Source: UBA4802 sp964509195 (lineage in GTDB: Bacteria > Spirochaetota > UBA4802 > UB4802). From it: a stretch of DNA of 64,000 bases. The notes beneath the pieces were generated by a model. That model saw nothing but the letters and a program-made list of their open reading frames with translations. It was not told the origin of the DNA and did not search any database. The position numbers and the translations under genes were made by a program. Shown one piece after another: positions 16,888 through 25,215 of the stretch. The stretch is taken from the NCBI GenBank assembly GCA_964509195.1, contig CAZDWJ010000001.1, forward strand, positions 248,001-312,000. Reading direction: 5' to 3'. The first letter of the stretch is position 1; each line of letters begins with the position of its first letter.

Positions 16888-17403
16888 GTGGCTCATTTAC
16901 TTGGAATTGATCCTGGATACGGGCGTTGCGGTTGGGCTGTCATTGATGATAGCCTTGAGTACATTGATTGCGGAGTTATTGAGACTAAACCTGATGATGA
17001 AAAGCGTTTGTTAATTGTGTACAGTTCTTTATCAGATATCATTACTAAATTTAAACCTGTATCCTGTGGAATGGAAAAATTATTTTTTAATAAAAATAGT
17101 AAAACAGCACTCCCTGTTGCACAGGTTATTGGTGTGATAAAATTGTTGCTTACTCAGCATGATTTAGCCTATGCAGAATATACACCTGTTCAGGTTAAAC
17201 AATCAATAACCGGATACGGAGGCTCATCAAAAGAACAGCTTGAACGCATGATAAAAAAAATAGTTAAGATTCCAGCCATTGCACAGCATGATGATGCATT
17301 TGATGCTCTTGCTATTGCAATATGCCATTCTTTAGCTTTGCCACGATGTACTGCTTTAAAAAAAATTATTTTACCTGATAAAAGAAAAAATAGCATGCTA
17401 TGA
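16888..17403 (+). CDS. ruvC: Holliday junction endonuclease RuvC
   Basis: 171 residues. The acidic active site is visible: Asp in LGIDPGYG, Glu in GMEKLFF, and the Asp pair in HDDAFDALAIA. It cuts four-way junctions symmetrically in homologous recombination together with RuvAB. The start is GTG at 16888, six bases after the yebC stop. Its stop overlaps the ruvA start by 4 bp (ATGA). ruvB is not in this window. Confidence 0.94.
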   Translation: MAHLLGIDPGYGRCGWAVIDDSLEYIDCGVIETKPDDEKRLLIVYSSLSDIITKFKPVSCGMEKLFFNKNSKTALPVAQVIGVIKLLLTQHDLAYAEYTPVQVKQSITGYGGSSKEQLERMIKKIVKIPAIAQHDDAFDALAIAICHSLALPRCTALKKIILPDKRKNSML

Positions 17404-17987
17404 TATCATTTTTAAAAGGAAACATACTTTCATGTAAACCAACCAGGATCGTTCTTGATGTCAACGGTGTAGGTTATGAAATACATATCTCACTGTCAAC
17501 GTACGAGCAAATCAACACTGCTACAGTTGTACAGTTGTTTATCCATATGGTTGTAAGGGAAAATGCTATTTCGCTCTACGGCTTTAACACTGAAGAGGAA
17601 AAGGAGATGTTCTCTCTTCTTCTGACTATTTCTGGCATAGGCCCATCAATCGCAATATCACTACTATCATCAATGACACCTCAGCAGATACTGTCGGCAG
17701 TAAAAAATGAGCATATTGCTGCATTCAAATCCATACCCGGCATTGGTCAGAGCAAAAGCGAAAAAATTGTATTTGAACTCAAACGAAAGTTAAAAAAACT
17801 AGATTCTATATTATCAAAGGAATCTGCAACAATACCATATATGAATGATGCGATTGAAGCATTAACATCACTGGGATTTGAAGAAAAACAGGCATCTTCA
17901 ACAGTTGCTTTGGTAGTAACTCAACATCCAGACATAAAAAATATTGAAACAATTATACGATTGTCATTAAAACAACTATCTAAATGA
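17400..17987 (+). CDS. ruvA: Holliday junction DNA helicase subunit RuvA
   Basis: 195 residues, the usual size. The N-terminal OB fold (VLDVNGVGYEIHIS), the helix-hairpin-helix pair (LLTISGIGPSIAISLLS and FKSIPGIGQSKSEKIVFELK), and the C-terminal RuvB-binding domain (EALTSLGFEEKQAS) are all present. Overlaps ruvC by 4 bp. The 195 bp after it are extremely AT-rich and hold the padR promoter region, with a TATAAT at 18144-18149. Confidence 0.95.
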   Translation: MISFLKGNILSCKPTRIVLDVNGVGYEIHISLSTYEQINTATVVQLFIHMVVRENAISLYGFNTEEEKEMFSLLLTISGIGPSIAISLLSSMTPQQILSAVKNEHIAAFKSIPGIGQSKSEKIVFELKRKLKKLDSILSKESATIPYMNDAIEALTSLGFEEKQASSTVALVVTQHPDIKNIETIIRLSLKQLSK

Positions 17988-18182
17988 GCCAATTAGTATA
18001 TTTTTTATTAAAATAGTAAAATTAAACTATATTAAATATATCTACATATAAAGTCTTATTTATATAATCTAATTTAAGTTATTTTTAAAATATTTTTATA
18101 AACATACAATATTATTATTGCTTTTTGTTGCTATTATTTGTATTATAATATAAATAATTTAATTTTTATAGAGAGGTGTAGT

Positions 18183-18716
18183 ATGAAAATAGAAATCACC
18201 ATATTGGGGCTTCTCATGGAAGAAAATCTATATGGCTATGAAATTAAAAAAAGGATTGTCGAACGCCTGGAAGACTATGTTGATATTAAATTTGGTTCAA
18301 TCTATTATGCAATAAAGAAAGCTCTTGATAATGGCTGGGTAAAAAAAATAGGAACCGAAAAAGAAGGTGGAAACCCCGAACGGTATATATATCAGATTCT
18401 ACCTGAAGGAAGAAAATACTATAAAAAGATGTTGAAGCAATACTTTGACCACAACTTCATACATTTTGATATTGATATAGTGCTGATGTTTTTAAATTCT
18501 CTTTCACCTGAACAGCGTGAGCAGTTTATTGAAGATCGTGTGGAGCATATAAAAGATAAGATGAATGCACTGCGAGAAAAGATTGATGCTGAATCAAAAA
18601 ATACATCGCCTGCATCTCAATTGCATGTGTACACATATCTAGAAAATCATTTAAAAGCTGAGCTAACCTGGCTTAAATCGTTGAAGAAAGGCGAAGTATT
18701 AACTGAAACAGAGTAA
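18183..18716 (+). CDS. PadR-family transcriptional regulator
   Basis: 177 residues. An N-terminal winged helix reads ITILGLLMEENLYGYEIKKRI...FGSIYYAIKKALDNGWVKK, the PadR signature in which LYGYEI and the SIYYAI helix make DNA contacts. A C-terminal alpha-helical dimerisation domain (about residues 95-170, PadR C2-like) follows. Start ATG 18183 has GAGAGGTG upstream; an in-frame ATG at 18138 lacks a site. No PadR target such as an efflux pump lies next to it, so it may control itself or a distant gene. Confidence 0.88.
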   Translation: MKIEITILGLLMEENLYGYEIKKRIVERLEDYVDIKFGSIYYAIKKALDNGWVKKIGTEKEGGNPERYIYQILPEGRKYYKKMLKQYFDHNFIHFDIDIVLMFLNSLSPEQREQFIEDRVEHIKDKMNALREKIDAESKNTSPASQLHVYTYLENHLKAELTWLKSLKKGEVLTETE

Positions 18717-18718
18717 TG

Positions 18719-19765
18719 TTATCTGTCTTTGAGTATATACTCTAAATAATCAGCTTGCTTATTGTTGATTACTTTTTCCAATGCACTTTTAAGCTGTAAC
18801 AATTCATTATAATAGCGGTTAACATCCGTCTTTTGCGGCTCTTGTTCTTTTTTTTCTGCATAGGCAAGAGCCTTTTTTTGATTAATATCTTCAATATGAA
18901 CAATATTTGCGTGATGTTTTTTAACAAGCGAAATAAGTAACATCTGGATAAGCTGTGAGGATGTAGATTTTTTCAAATCCTCACGAGTCACTTTTGTAAC
19001 AAGTACTGTATTTTGAGCTTTAAGTGTAGCAGTACGTGGCATGGATAGCAACATTGCTATCTCACCAATAACCGTGCCTTTTTCAGATATTGTAGCAACT
19101 TTTGTATTCTGGATATATACCTCAAGCTGGCCTGATTCAAGTATATACATAAAATCCCCAATGCTGCCTTCCTGACATAAAACAGAACCTGGAGGGAATT
19201 CAACAGTATTTGATGAAAGTTCCCTGGGTGTTTCAACTTTTATTGCTTCATTTGCCCGTGCATAAGCTTCACCTTTTTTGAATATTATACTGGTTTTATA
19301 TTTATCAATTAATTCCTTAAGCCAGGGGAGCCTTCTTCTACCATATTCATTTTGCAGAGATTGAATAATTAAATAATATTCTATGGAAATATTTTTTTCT
19401 TTAACAAGCTGAGCATCTAATTGTAAATCTTTTTTCAATATTTCATTAGTTAATACTACAATTTTGGATTCAATAATTGCCAGGTTCATGGCAAACGCAC
19501 TATTTTCCAATCCCTGTAAAAGTGTTGCAGAAGGAATTTTTTTTATAGTTGTTCCTTTAAGTGCTAATGCCGTTTCCAACCTAGCTACAGTTTCATCAGT
19601 GTTTGCTCCTAATATTACCTCCGAAGCACCAATAATAAGATTTTTGCCCTGCAAAAGGTATTTATCTGCTTCAGTAACAAATAAATACACTTTCCCATCA
19701 CCTATTAAAAAGGCACTATCCGCAGCTGAATTTTTTTTATATAATTGTAATAATTGTTCTTCCAT
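18719..19765 (-). CDS. Cyclic nucleotide-binding domain protein
   Basis: 348 residues. A Crp-like cNMP domain spans about residues 190-300: PGSVLCQEGSIGDFMYILESG, then GEIAMLLSMPRTATLKA, whose Glu and Arg are the phosphate-cassette ligands, so binding of cAMP or cGMP is plausible. There is no HTH after it; instead a charged coiled tail. The first 190 residues are not recognised. It starts 6 bp after the cheY-like gene on the same strand, suggesting that the two act in one signalling path. Confidence 0.8.
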   Translation of the reverse strand: MEEQLLQLYKKNSAADSAFLIGDGKVYLFVTEADKYLLQGKNLIIGASEVILGANTDETVARLETALALKGTTIKKIPSATLLQGLENSAFAMNLAIIESKIVVLTNEILKKDLQLDAQLVKEKNISIEYYLIIQSLQNEYGRRRLPWLKELIDKYKTSIIFKKGEAYARANEAIKVETPRELSSNTVEFPPGSVLCQEGSIGDFMYILESGQLEVYIQNTKVATISEKGTVIGEIAMLLSMPRTATLKAQNTVLVTKVTREDLKKSTSSQLIQMLLISLVKKHHANIVHIEDINQKKALAYAEKKEQEPQKTDVNRYYNELLQLKSALEKVINNKQADYLEYILKDR

Positions 19766-19771
19766 AGTAAC

Positions 19772-20128
19772 TTAAAGGACTTTATTTATCGCTTCTAGAA
19801 GTTCTTTCTTTTCAAAAGGCTTGGTTAAAAACACCCTGGCTTTGATATCTTTTTCATTAATTTTTAATGTTCTTTCATTTAACGCAGATATTACGATAAT
19901 ACGAGCATTAGGATACATATCAGTTATTTCAGAGATAGCTTCCAGCCCATCTTTGCCCCACATGGTAATATCCATAGTAACTATATCTGGCTGCATTTGC
20001 CTATATTTTTCAAGGGCTTCCATGCCATTATCCACTTCAGCTACAACTTCATGACCACCCTCTTCCAGCGTTTGTTTGATAATACGTCGCATAAAACTTG
20101 AATCATCAACTATCATACAACGAGCCAT
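19772..20128 (-). CDS. CheY-like single-domain response regulator
   Basis: 118 residues, one receiver domain only. The acidic pair (MIVDDSSFMRR), the phosphoacceptor Asp in DIVTMDITMWGKDG, the Ser in VISAL and the Lys in LTKPFEKKEL are all present, so it should be phosphorylatable. I start it at ATG 20128, preceded by AGAGG. A longer frame to 20167 would add a hydrophobic stretch that the family lacks. No histidine kinase or chemotaxis gene is in the window. Co-transcribed with the cyclic nucleotide-binding protein. Confidence 0.9.
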   Translation of the reverse strand: MARCMIVDDSSFMRRIIKQTLEEGGHEVVAEVDNGMEALEKYRQMQPDIVTMDITMWGKDGLEAISEITDMYPNARIIVISALNERTLKINEKDIKARVFLTKPFEKKELLEAINKVL

Positions 20129-20238
20129 TACTACAACCTCTGCATTTATTATGATAATTATGTACAATTTGTATTGACACTATCTATTGTACCAAACACT
20201 AATAAATCATATCAACGTCTTTACGTCAAGGCTTTATT

Positions 20239-20968
20239 ATGAGCGTGAAGTATTCAGAAAAAAATATAATCAAATTACTAAAAATTGTTGGCAAAGCCAT
20301 AAATACCTATAGCATGATAGCAGCAAATGATAATGTACTTATTGCTCTTTCAGGTGGGAAGGACTCTCTGGTATTGATGGATGCTTTGCACCGTAGGTTA
20401 AAGCATATTCCTATACGCTACAATTTATACTGTTGCCATGTTCATGTAACTAACTTTCACAATGATGATACCACTGAACGGCTTCAACAATATTGCTCTG
20501 ATTACACTATTCCTCTTTATATTAAGAAAATAACATTAGATTTATCAAAAAAAAAATTCTTCGCCCTGTTTTGTGTGCTCCTGGTTTAGAAGAAAAGCTT
20601 TATTTGAAACTGCTGAGCAGCTTGGATGCAAAAAAATTGCATTTGGTCACAATCAGGATGATATCATTATCACTTTTTTTATGAACATGTTGTACCATGG
20701 CAAACTATCTACCATGCCACCCAAATTAAAAATGTTTAATGGTGCCTTAGAGATAATAAGGCCTTTAGCATTTCTTACTGAAGCCGAAGTGAAAGGATAT
20801 TGTAATTCATTACCGATTATTCCAATAGAGAATAATTGTCCCTATAAAGATATTACCAAACGAAAGCACACAAAGGATCTATTAAAAATTATAAACAAAT
20901 CAATAAAAGGTGCACAATCAAGTATATTCAGATCATTAAGCAACAGAGAAGATGAATATTTACTGTAA
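20239..20968 (+). CDS. ttcA: TtcA-like tRNA 2-thiolation protein, frameshifted at a run of ten A
   Basis: The first frame (20239-20589) carries the PP-loop ATP motif ALSGGKDSLVLMDAL and ends soon after SKKK. A second frame (to 20968) continues with PCFVCSWFRRKALFETA, the CxxC of TtcA-type proteins, then AFGHNQDD and a third Cys in NNCPYKD...KRKHT. The break falls in ten consecutive A at about 20547-20556. Nine A would give one continuous protein (LDLSKKNSSPCFVCSW). This may be a read error, a real indel, or slippage at the tract. TtcA proteins thiolate cytidine 32 of tRNA using an Fe-S cluster. Confidence 0.75.
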
Positions 20969-20970
20969 TA

Positions 20971-21234
20971 TCAACCACCACCCGAAGGTCGGAAGCACGA
21001 TAGCTCATCACCTTCATGCAGCTTTTTAAAAACTCCTATACGCTGCCCATTACAAAAATAAGCTAGTGAATACATCTCAGGCAAGCCTAGCTTTTTTGCC
21101 ACATATCTCACACGCGCACCTTTTGGTATTCTCACTATATAGCCAACATCTGGGTTATAATTATCAATATGCGCATCTTTATGCAATCCGCTATACAGTT
21201 TAACGGTTACTTCAATTTCCTTCTTTTTGAACAT
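20971..21234 (-). CDS. MoaD/ThiS-like ubiquitin-fold sulfur carrier
   Basis: 87 residues. A beta-grasp pattern is visible (IEVTVKLYSG..., IPKGARVRYVAKKLGLP, FCNGQRIGVFKKLHEGDELSCFRPSGGG), ending in the free Gly-Gly(-Gly) tail that MoaD and ThiS use for adenylation and thiocarboxylate formation. It is the last gene of the Mbh hydrogenase operon and its start overlaps mbhN by 23 bp, so it is co-expressed with it. A role in a molybdenum or tungsten pterin enzyme, for instance an aldehyde:ferredoxin oxidoreductase that feeds the hydrogenase, is an inference. Confidence 0.75.
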   Translation of the reverse strand: MFKKKEIEVTVKLYSGLHKDAHIDNYNPDVGYIVRIPKGARVRYVAKKLGLPEMYSLAYFCNGQRIGVFKKLHEGDELSCFRPSGGG

Positions 21235-21679
21235 CGTGTGTGCCCTCTTGTTTTACTTCATGTTTTTCTCTATGCTCAAGACCCGCAACCATTGTTTTTC
21301 CATATTTTTTATAATCTGCCATGAAAAAATCTTTTGTAATCTGTATTGAATTTTTAGGGCATATATTGACGCATTCCTGACAGAACGTGCACCGCGACAA
21401 ATAAATCACAATCCTTTTTGTTTTTTTAGCATTAACTTCTGCTGAGTATAATTCAATTGCATTTGCAGGACATACCTTGCTGCATAATCCACAGCCTGTA
21501 CAGCTTTCAAATTCGTATACCAACCTTCCTCTGAAACCATCTTTGACTTCGACAGGTGGGTGTATCAAACCGTTTTGAAGAGCATAATTTGTATTTTCAA
21601 GAATATATTTTGAAGGAAAATAATTTGTGGATTTTTTTGAGAATAACTGTTCAACCACTTTATATACCATTCCTAACAT
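21212..21679 (-). CDS. mbhN: Mbh/Ech-type hydrogenase ferredoxin-like subunit (MbhN)
   Basis: 155 residues with two classic 4Fe-4S motifs, CTGCGLCSKVCPANAIEL and CTFCQECVNICPKNSIQI, homologous to NuoI, EchF and MbhN. It passes electrons from reduced ferredoxin to the small subunit at the cytoplasmic face. A Lys/Glu-rich C-terminal tail extends past the core. It starts 11 bp after mbhM and overlaps the MoaD-like gene. Confidence 0.88.
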   Translation of the reverse strand: MLGMVYKVVEQLFSKKSTNYFPSKYILENTNYALQNGLIHPPVEVKDGFRGRLVYEFESCTGCGLCSKVCPANAIELYSAEVNAKKTKRIVIYLSRCTFCQECVNICPKNSIQITKDFFMADYKKYGKTMVAGLEHREKHEVKQEGTHDVQKEGN

Positions 21680-21689
21680 AGCTCACCTT

Positions 21690-22703
21690 TCATATCATTC
21701 TCATCCTGGGGTCCAGCATTATCAACACCATTCCAATAATACTTATTGCAGATACGGCAAAAAGAAATAACTTAGCTGCCTGTGAGATCTTCAAGCGCGC
21801 CATAATTACCCTGAGGATAGTTATGCCTGCACTGTATACGATGACAATTTTTATTAAAAGAAATATTACTTCAATCAATGGAGTGATGGTATATCCACCA
21901 ATAGAAAAGGATACTCCAAACAAACTTGCAAATGTATAAGGGAAAAATAATATTACTATTAGAGTAGCTAATGAAAGTGCTTTAAACGCTTCTGTTAACA
22001 GCAAGAATGCCAACAGCTTTCCTGAATATTCCACCATTACTCCTTCTGCTATCTCAGTTTCAGCCTCAGCCTGATCAAATGGAACCTTTGACATCTCAGC
22101 TGGCAACACAAGCATCATCGCAAGTAACAGTAAAATACCGCCCAGAATTCCAAATGCCCCTGCCTGATGCCACAATGTATATTCAAATAGTGAATGTAAT
22201 GAAAACGGATTATACATACTGTCAGCGATATGCCACGCAATACTTATTACCACAACAGCAATTGGCAATTCTGTGCTCATTAAAAGGACCATCTCACGCT
22301 GTGCACCAATTGAAGCATACGGTGAACCTGATGCAAATGCACCACTGACAATTGCAATAGAAGGGATGAGAATAAGATAGATAACAACTATGAGGTCCCC
22401 CTGCACAGGACTATGAATTCCGGTAATATAACACACATACGAAAGAGAAATATACAACAGTAACACTATACTTGCAACAAATGCAACAAGTGGTGCGCCC
22501 TTAAACAACCATTGCACAGATGTGAGCGGAACAATTGTCTGTTTCTGCATTAATTTCATCAGATCATATAGTGGCTGCGCGATAGGTGGCCCAATCCTTG
22601 ACTGCAAATAAGCTGCCAGTTTTCTATCAATCCCTTTAAGAAAAAGACCCACAAACACACCTGCGACAACGAGAGCTATCGCAACACCCATCACCTCATA
22701 CAT
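21690..22703 (-). CDS. mbhM: Membrane subunit MbhM (NuoH/EchB/HyfC family)
   Basis: 337 residues with about eight membrane helices. Family motifs are present: GIDRKLAAYLQSRIGPP near the N-terminus, LMSTELP, and PAEMSKVPFDQAEAETEIAEGVMVEYSG, the conserved acidic loop that faces the hydrogenase module. This subunit anchors the peripheral arm and takes part in ion movement. It overlaps mbhL by 13 bp. Confidence 0.9.
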   Translation of the reverse strand: MYEVMGVAIALVVAGVFVGLFLKGIDRKLAAYLQSRIGPPIAQPLYDLMKLMQKQTIVPLTSVQWLFKGAPLVAFVASIVLLLYISLSYVCYITGIHSPVQGDLIVVIYLILIPSIAIVSGAFASGSPYASIGAQREMVLLMSTELPIAVVVISIAWHIADSMYNPFSLHSLFEYTLWHQAGAFGILGGILLLLAMMLVLPAEMSKVPFDQAEAETEIAEGVMVEYSGKLLAFLLLTEAFKALSLATLIVILFFPYTFASLFGVSFSIGGYTITPLIEVIFLLIKIVIVYSAGITILRVIMARLKISQAAKLFLFAVSAISIIGMVLIMLDPRMRMI

Positions 22704-23929
22704 AGCTTTCGCACCTCTTTGTACTTCTGTATACTTTTTGCATGAAGTTCATCCCATGAAATTGTCGCACATCTACCATCGTTCTGTATATACGTCATTC
22801 TATCAGCGCATGCAACACAAGGATCAATCGAAGCAACAACTATTGGAATATCGGCTATCTCAATATTGGTAAGCATTGGTGCCCATGTAAACCCATTGGA
22901 ATACGTTGGTGCTTTGACTTTAATCTGAATTGGATGCTCCTGATTATCTAAGATAACATAATGGCACACTTCTCCACGTGGTGCTTCGTACCGCCCTACC
23001 CCTTCACCTTCCACCTTCTTTAATGAATTTATCATCTTTACCGCGCCATCGCCTTTATTAATAGCCCCTTCAGGCAGGTTTTCCATACAGAATCTGATAA
23101 TCTGGATTGACTGCTTAATCTCTAAAATACGGACAGCCATTCTGTCATACACGTCACCAACAGGTTCTTTGCCTATATCACGTGGCGATACTGGTTGTAA
23201 CCACGGTATTTCATAATAGGCATTCACAGGGTAATCAACGCGTACATCCTTCATCAATCCTGAACCCCGTGCTGTGGGACCCACCGCACACAAACGTTCA
23301 GCCTGTTCTAAAGTCAGTATCCCAACTCCTTCAGTTCTTGCTCTTAGGGTTAAATCATCAAGTAACATTTCTGAAGTACGACTGTATAATTCTTCATAAT
23401 ATTCCAGAATCTGGTCGATAGTTGCTGCATTCTCTGCCGCTATATCGCGTCGTACACCACCTATGGTAAGCATCGCATAATTTATACGATTGCCTGTGAG
23501 TTCTTCCAAACAATCCAGGACTTTTTCCCGTATATTCCATGTGTACATAAAAAGCGTATCAAATCCTATTTCATGTGCTGCAACCCCGGTCCATAATAAG
23601 TGAGAATGTAGTCGTTCAAGTTCTCCTATTATTGTGCGTATATACCGTGCACGCGGTGGTACCTCAATACCGGCAACATCCTCTATAGCCAGGCAGTATG
23701 CCATTGGATGTGAAAACGAACATATGCCACACACTCTTTCTAAAAGATAGATAATCTGGATATAATTTCTTCCCTGCGCAATCCTTTCTATTGCCCTGTG
23801 TGTATACCCAAAATCTATATCTGCTCCTACAACCTTTTCGCCTTCTATTCTAAAAGTAAATTTAATAGGTTCTTTAAATGCAGGGTGAACGGGACCAATA
23901 TTCAAGGGATACGATATATCTGATTTCAT
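22691..23929 (-). CDS. mbhL: [NiFe] hydrogenase large subunit, group 4 (MbhL)
   Basis: 412 residues, related to NuoD and EchE. Both nickel ligand motifs are complete: ERVCGICSFSH (L1, about residue 67) and DPCVACADR (L2, near the C-terminus). All four cysteines are kept, which separates it from complex I and from the related Mbx/Mbs proteins that lose some of them. 35 residues follow L2. It should reduce protons to H2 with electrons from ferredoxin. It overlaps mbhK by 4 bp. Confidence 0.92.
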   Translation of the reverse strand: MKSDISYPLNIGPVHPAFKEPIKFTFRIEGEKVVGADIDFGYTHRAIERIAQGRNYIQIIYLLERVCGICSFSHPMAYCLAIEDVAGIEVPPRARYIRTIIGELERLHSHLLWTGVAAHEIGFDTLFMYTWNIREKVLDCLEELTGNRINYAMLTIGGVRRDIAAENAATIDQILEYYEELYSRTSEMLLDDLTLRARTEGVGILTLEQAERLCAVGPTARGSGLMKDVRVDYPVNAYYEIPWLQPVSPRDIGKEPVGDVYDRMAVRILEIKQSIQIIRFCMENLPEGAINKGDGAVKMINSLKKVEGEGVGRYEAPRGEVCHYVILDNQEHPIQIKVKAPTYSNGFTWAPMLTNIEIADIPIVVASIDPCVACADRMTYIQNDGRCATISWDELHAKSIQKYKEVRKLCMR

Positions 23930-24420
23930 GGTAATGTTTCCTTCTTATTTAATTCCCTTAACGGATAAAAACCATCAGGCAAATAATTTCCAGTAAAAAG
24001 CCTTCGTGGATCGGGTATATCTTCAATTACCACCCCAATCATTTCCATAGCCTCTCGCTCCATAAATAACGCGCCAGGGACAATATCTGTAATGGTACGT
24101 ATTGTTAAATCATCTTTAGGGATATCTACTGACAAAATAACCATTATTTCTGAGAACTTAGCATCACTCATTTTCAAGGCAAAAGGGTATATAAGTTCTA
24201 TGCGGTCTTCATACTCTTTGTAGGGCATAGGTGTAGAAATATGTAGTCGCCCCAAACTTTTTAGAATTCCAACAGCTAGATGAAAGGACTCTCTGTCAAT
24301 AGTGATCCACAGTGTGACACGGGAAATACCACTTGCATATTCTTTTATTTTTTCACGGGATGCCTGTATATGGCTTCCTAATTTTTCCTGTAATACCTTT
24401 GTTATTGAATCAGTTTTCAT
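23926..24420 (-). CDS. mbhK: Hydrogenase subunit MbhK (NuoC / 30-kDa subunit family)
   Basis: 164 residues. The C-terminal half has the NuoC-type block MEREAMEMIGVVIEDIPDPRRLFTGNYLPDGFYPLR. The N-terminal part (GISRVTLWITIDRESFHLAVGILKSLG) matches the fold opening of the family. It is a structural subunit without cofactor that holds the large and small subunits together. It lies 18 bp after mbhJ and overlaps mbhL by 4 bp. Confidence 0.85.
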   Translation of the reverse strand: MKTDSITKVLQEKLGSHIQASREKIKEYASGISRVTLWITIDRESFHLAVGILKSLGRLHISTPMPYKEYEDRIELIYPFALKMSDAKFSEIMVILSVDIPKDDLTIRTITDIVPGALFMEREAMEMIGVVIEDIPDPRRLFTGNYLPDGFYPLRELNKKETLP

Positions 24421-24438
24421 AGCTTAAATAAGGTAACT

Positions 24439-24870
24439 TCAATTTTGTAATTTTTCCATTTTTTCCCACGCTTTTGCTATCCCATAGATGATAGCTTCAG
24501 GCCTTGGAGGGCATCCTGGAATGTATACATCAACAGGGATAATTTCATCAATCGGGCCTGCCATTGCATAGGATTCCTGAAATACCCCTTTGGTAGAACC
24601 ACAGCCCCCAATAACAATAACAAGCTTTGGTTCAGGAACCTGCTGATACACCTGTAAAACGTTATCTTTAATCTTTTCAGTTACAGTTCCGGTAACAAGC
24701 AACACATCAGCATGCCGTGGACTGCCAACCAGTTTTATGCCAAATCGCTCAGCATCATAACGTGGCATAAGCGTTGCTAATATTTCAATATCACATGCAT
24801 TGCATGACCCTGTGTTGATGTGATATGCCCACAATGACCGTTTCAAATGGCGGTAGTTTACTTTTTTCAC
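24439..24870 (-). CDS. mbhJ: [NiFe] hydrogenase small subunit (MbhJ, NuoB/EchC family)
   Basis: 143 residues from the GTG at 24870. All ligands of the proximal 4Fe-4S cluster are present: the CxxC-type NTGSCNACDIEIL, a Cys in IGGCGSTKG and a Cys in IPGCPPRPEAI. A longer frame (to 24924) would overlap mbhI by 55 bp. The GTG that overlaps the mbhI stop (TAGTG) and has AGGGG upstream is the better start. It hands electrons from MbhN clusters to the NiFe site. Confidence 0.9.
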   Translation of the reverse strand: MKKVNYRHLKRSLWAYHINTGSCNACDIEILATLMPRYDAERFGIKLVGSPRHADVLLVTGTVTEKIKDNVLQVYQQVPEPKLVIVIGGCGSTKGVFQESYAMAGPIDEIIPVDVYIPGCPPRPEAIIYGIAKAWEKMEKLQN

Positions 24871-25208
24871 TACAGTACCCCTGTAAGTATAAGGAGCATA
24901 GACGCAATGATGATTATAAACCATTGTATAAAATCTTCGACATCACTGATGAATAAACGTTTCAAAATATCAAAATAGGCATCAAGAGTATGCTTAAATC
25001 CCCAGAATAAATTACTTGCAGTAATCAGCTGTAGCATTTTATTGCTTGTTCCTGAGTAGAAAGGCAGGCTTTGTTGATCAACTGTATTGTAATCATTTCT
25101 GAAATAAAGCTTTCCAATAACCATCGCCACAGCTAACAAACCAAAGAAAATCCCCAACCATAACAGTGGTGACCAGTGAAGATATTCTACATCGAGCAAA
25201 TTCATCAC
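24870..25208 (-). CDS. Small membrane subunit MbhI-like
   Basis: 112 residues with a membrane helix at about 12-32 and another at the C-terminus (FIIIIASMLLILTGVL), with an amphipathic middle. Sequence is weakly conserved in this family; the call rests on its size, topology and place between mbhH and mbhJ, exactly where MbhI lies in the archaeal operon. MbhI links the antiporter and hydrogenase modules. Confidence 0.65.
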   Translation of the reverse strand: MMNLLDVEYLHWSPLLWLGIFFGLLAVAMVIGKLYFRNDYNTVDQQSLPFYSGTSNKMLQLITASNLFWGFKHTLDAYFDILKRLFISDVEDFIQWFIIIIASMLLILTGVL

Positions 25209-25215
25209 TTTATCC

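Noticed and set aside
22691..24870. Alternative reading as respiratory complex I or sulfane reductase (Mbs/Mbx)
   Set aside because: Both CxxC nickel motifs in the large subunit are complete and the gene order is that of Mbh.
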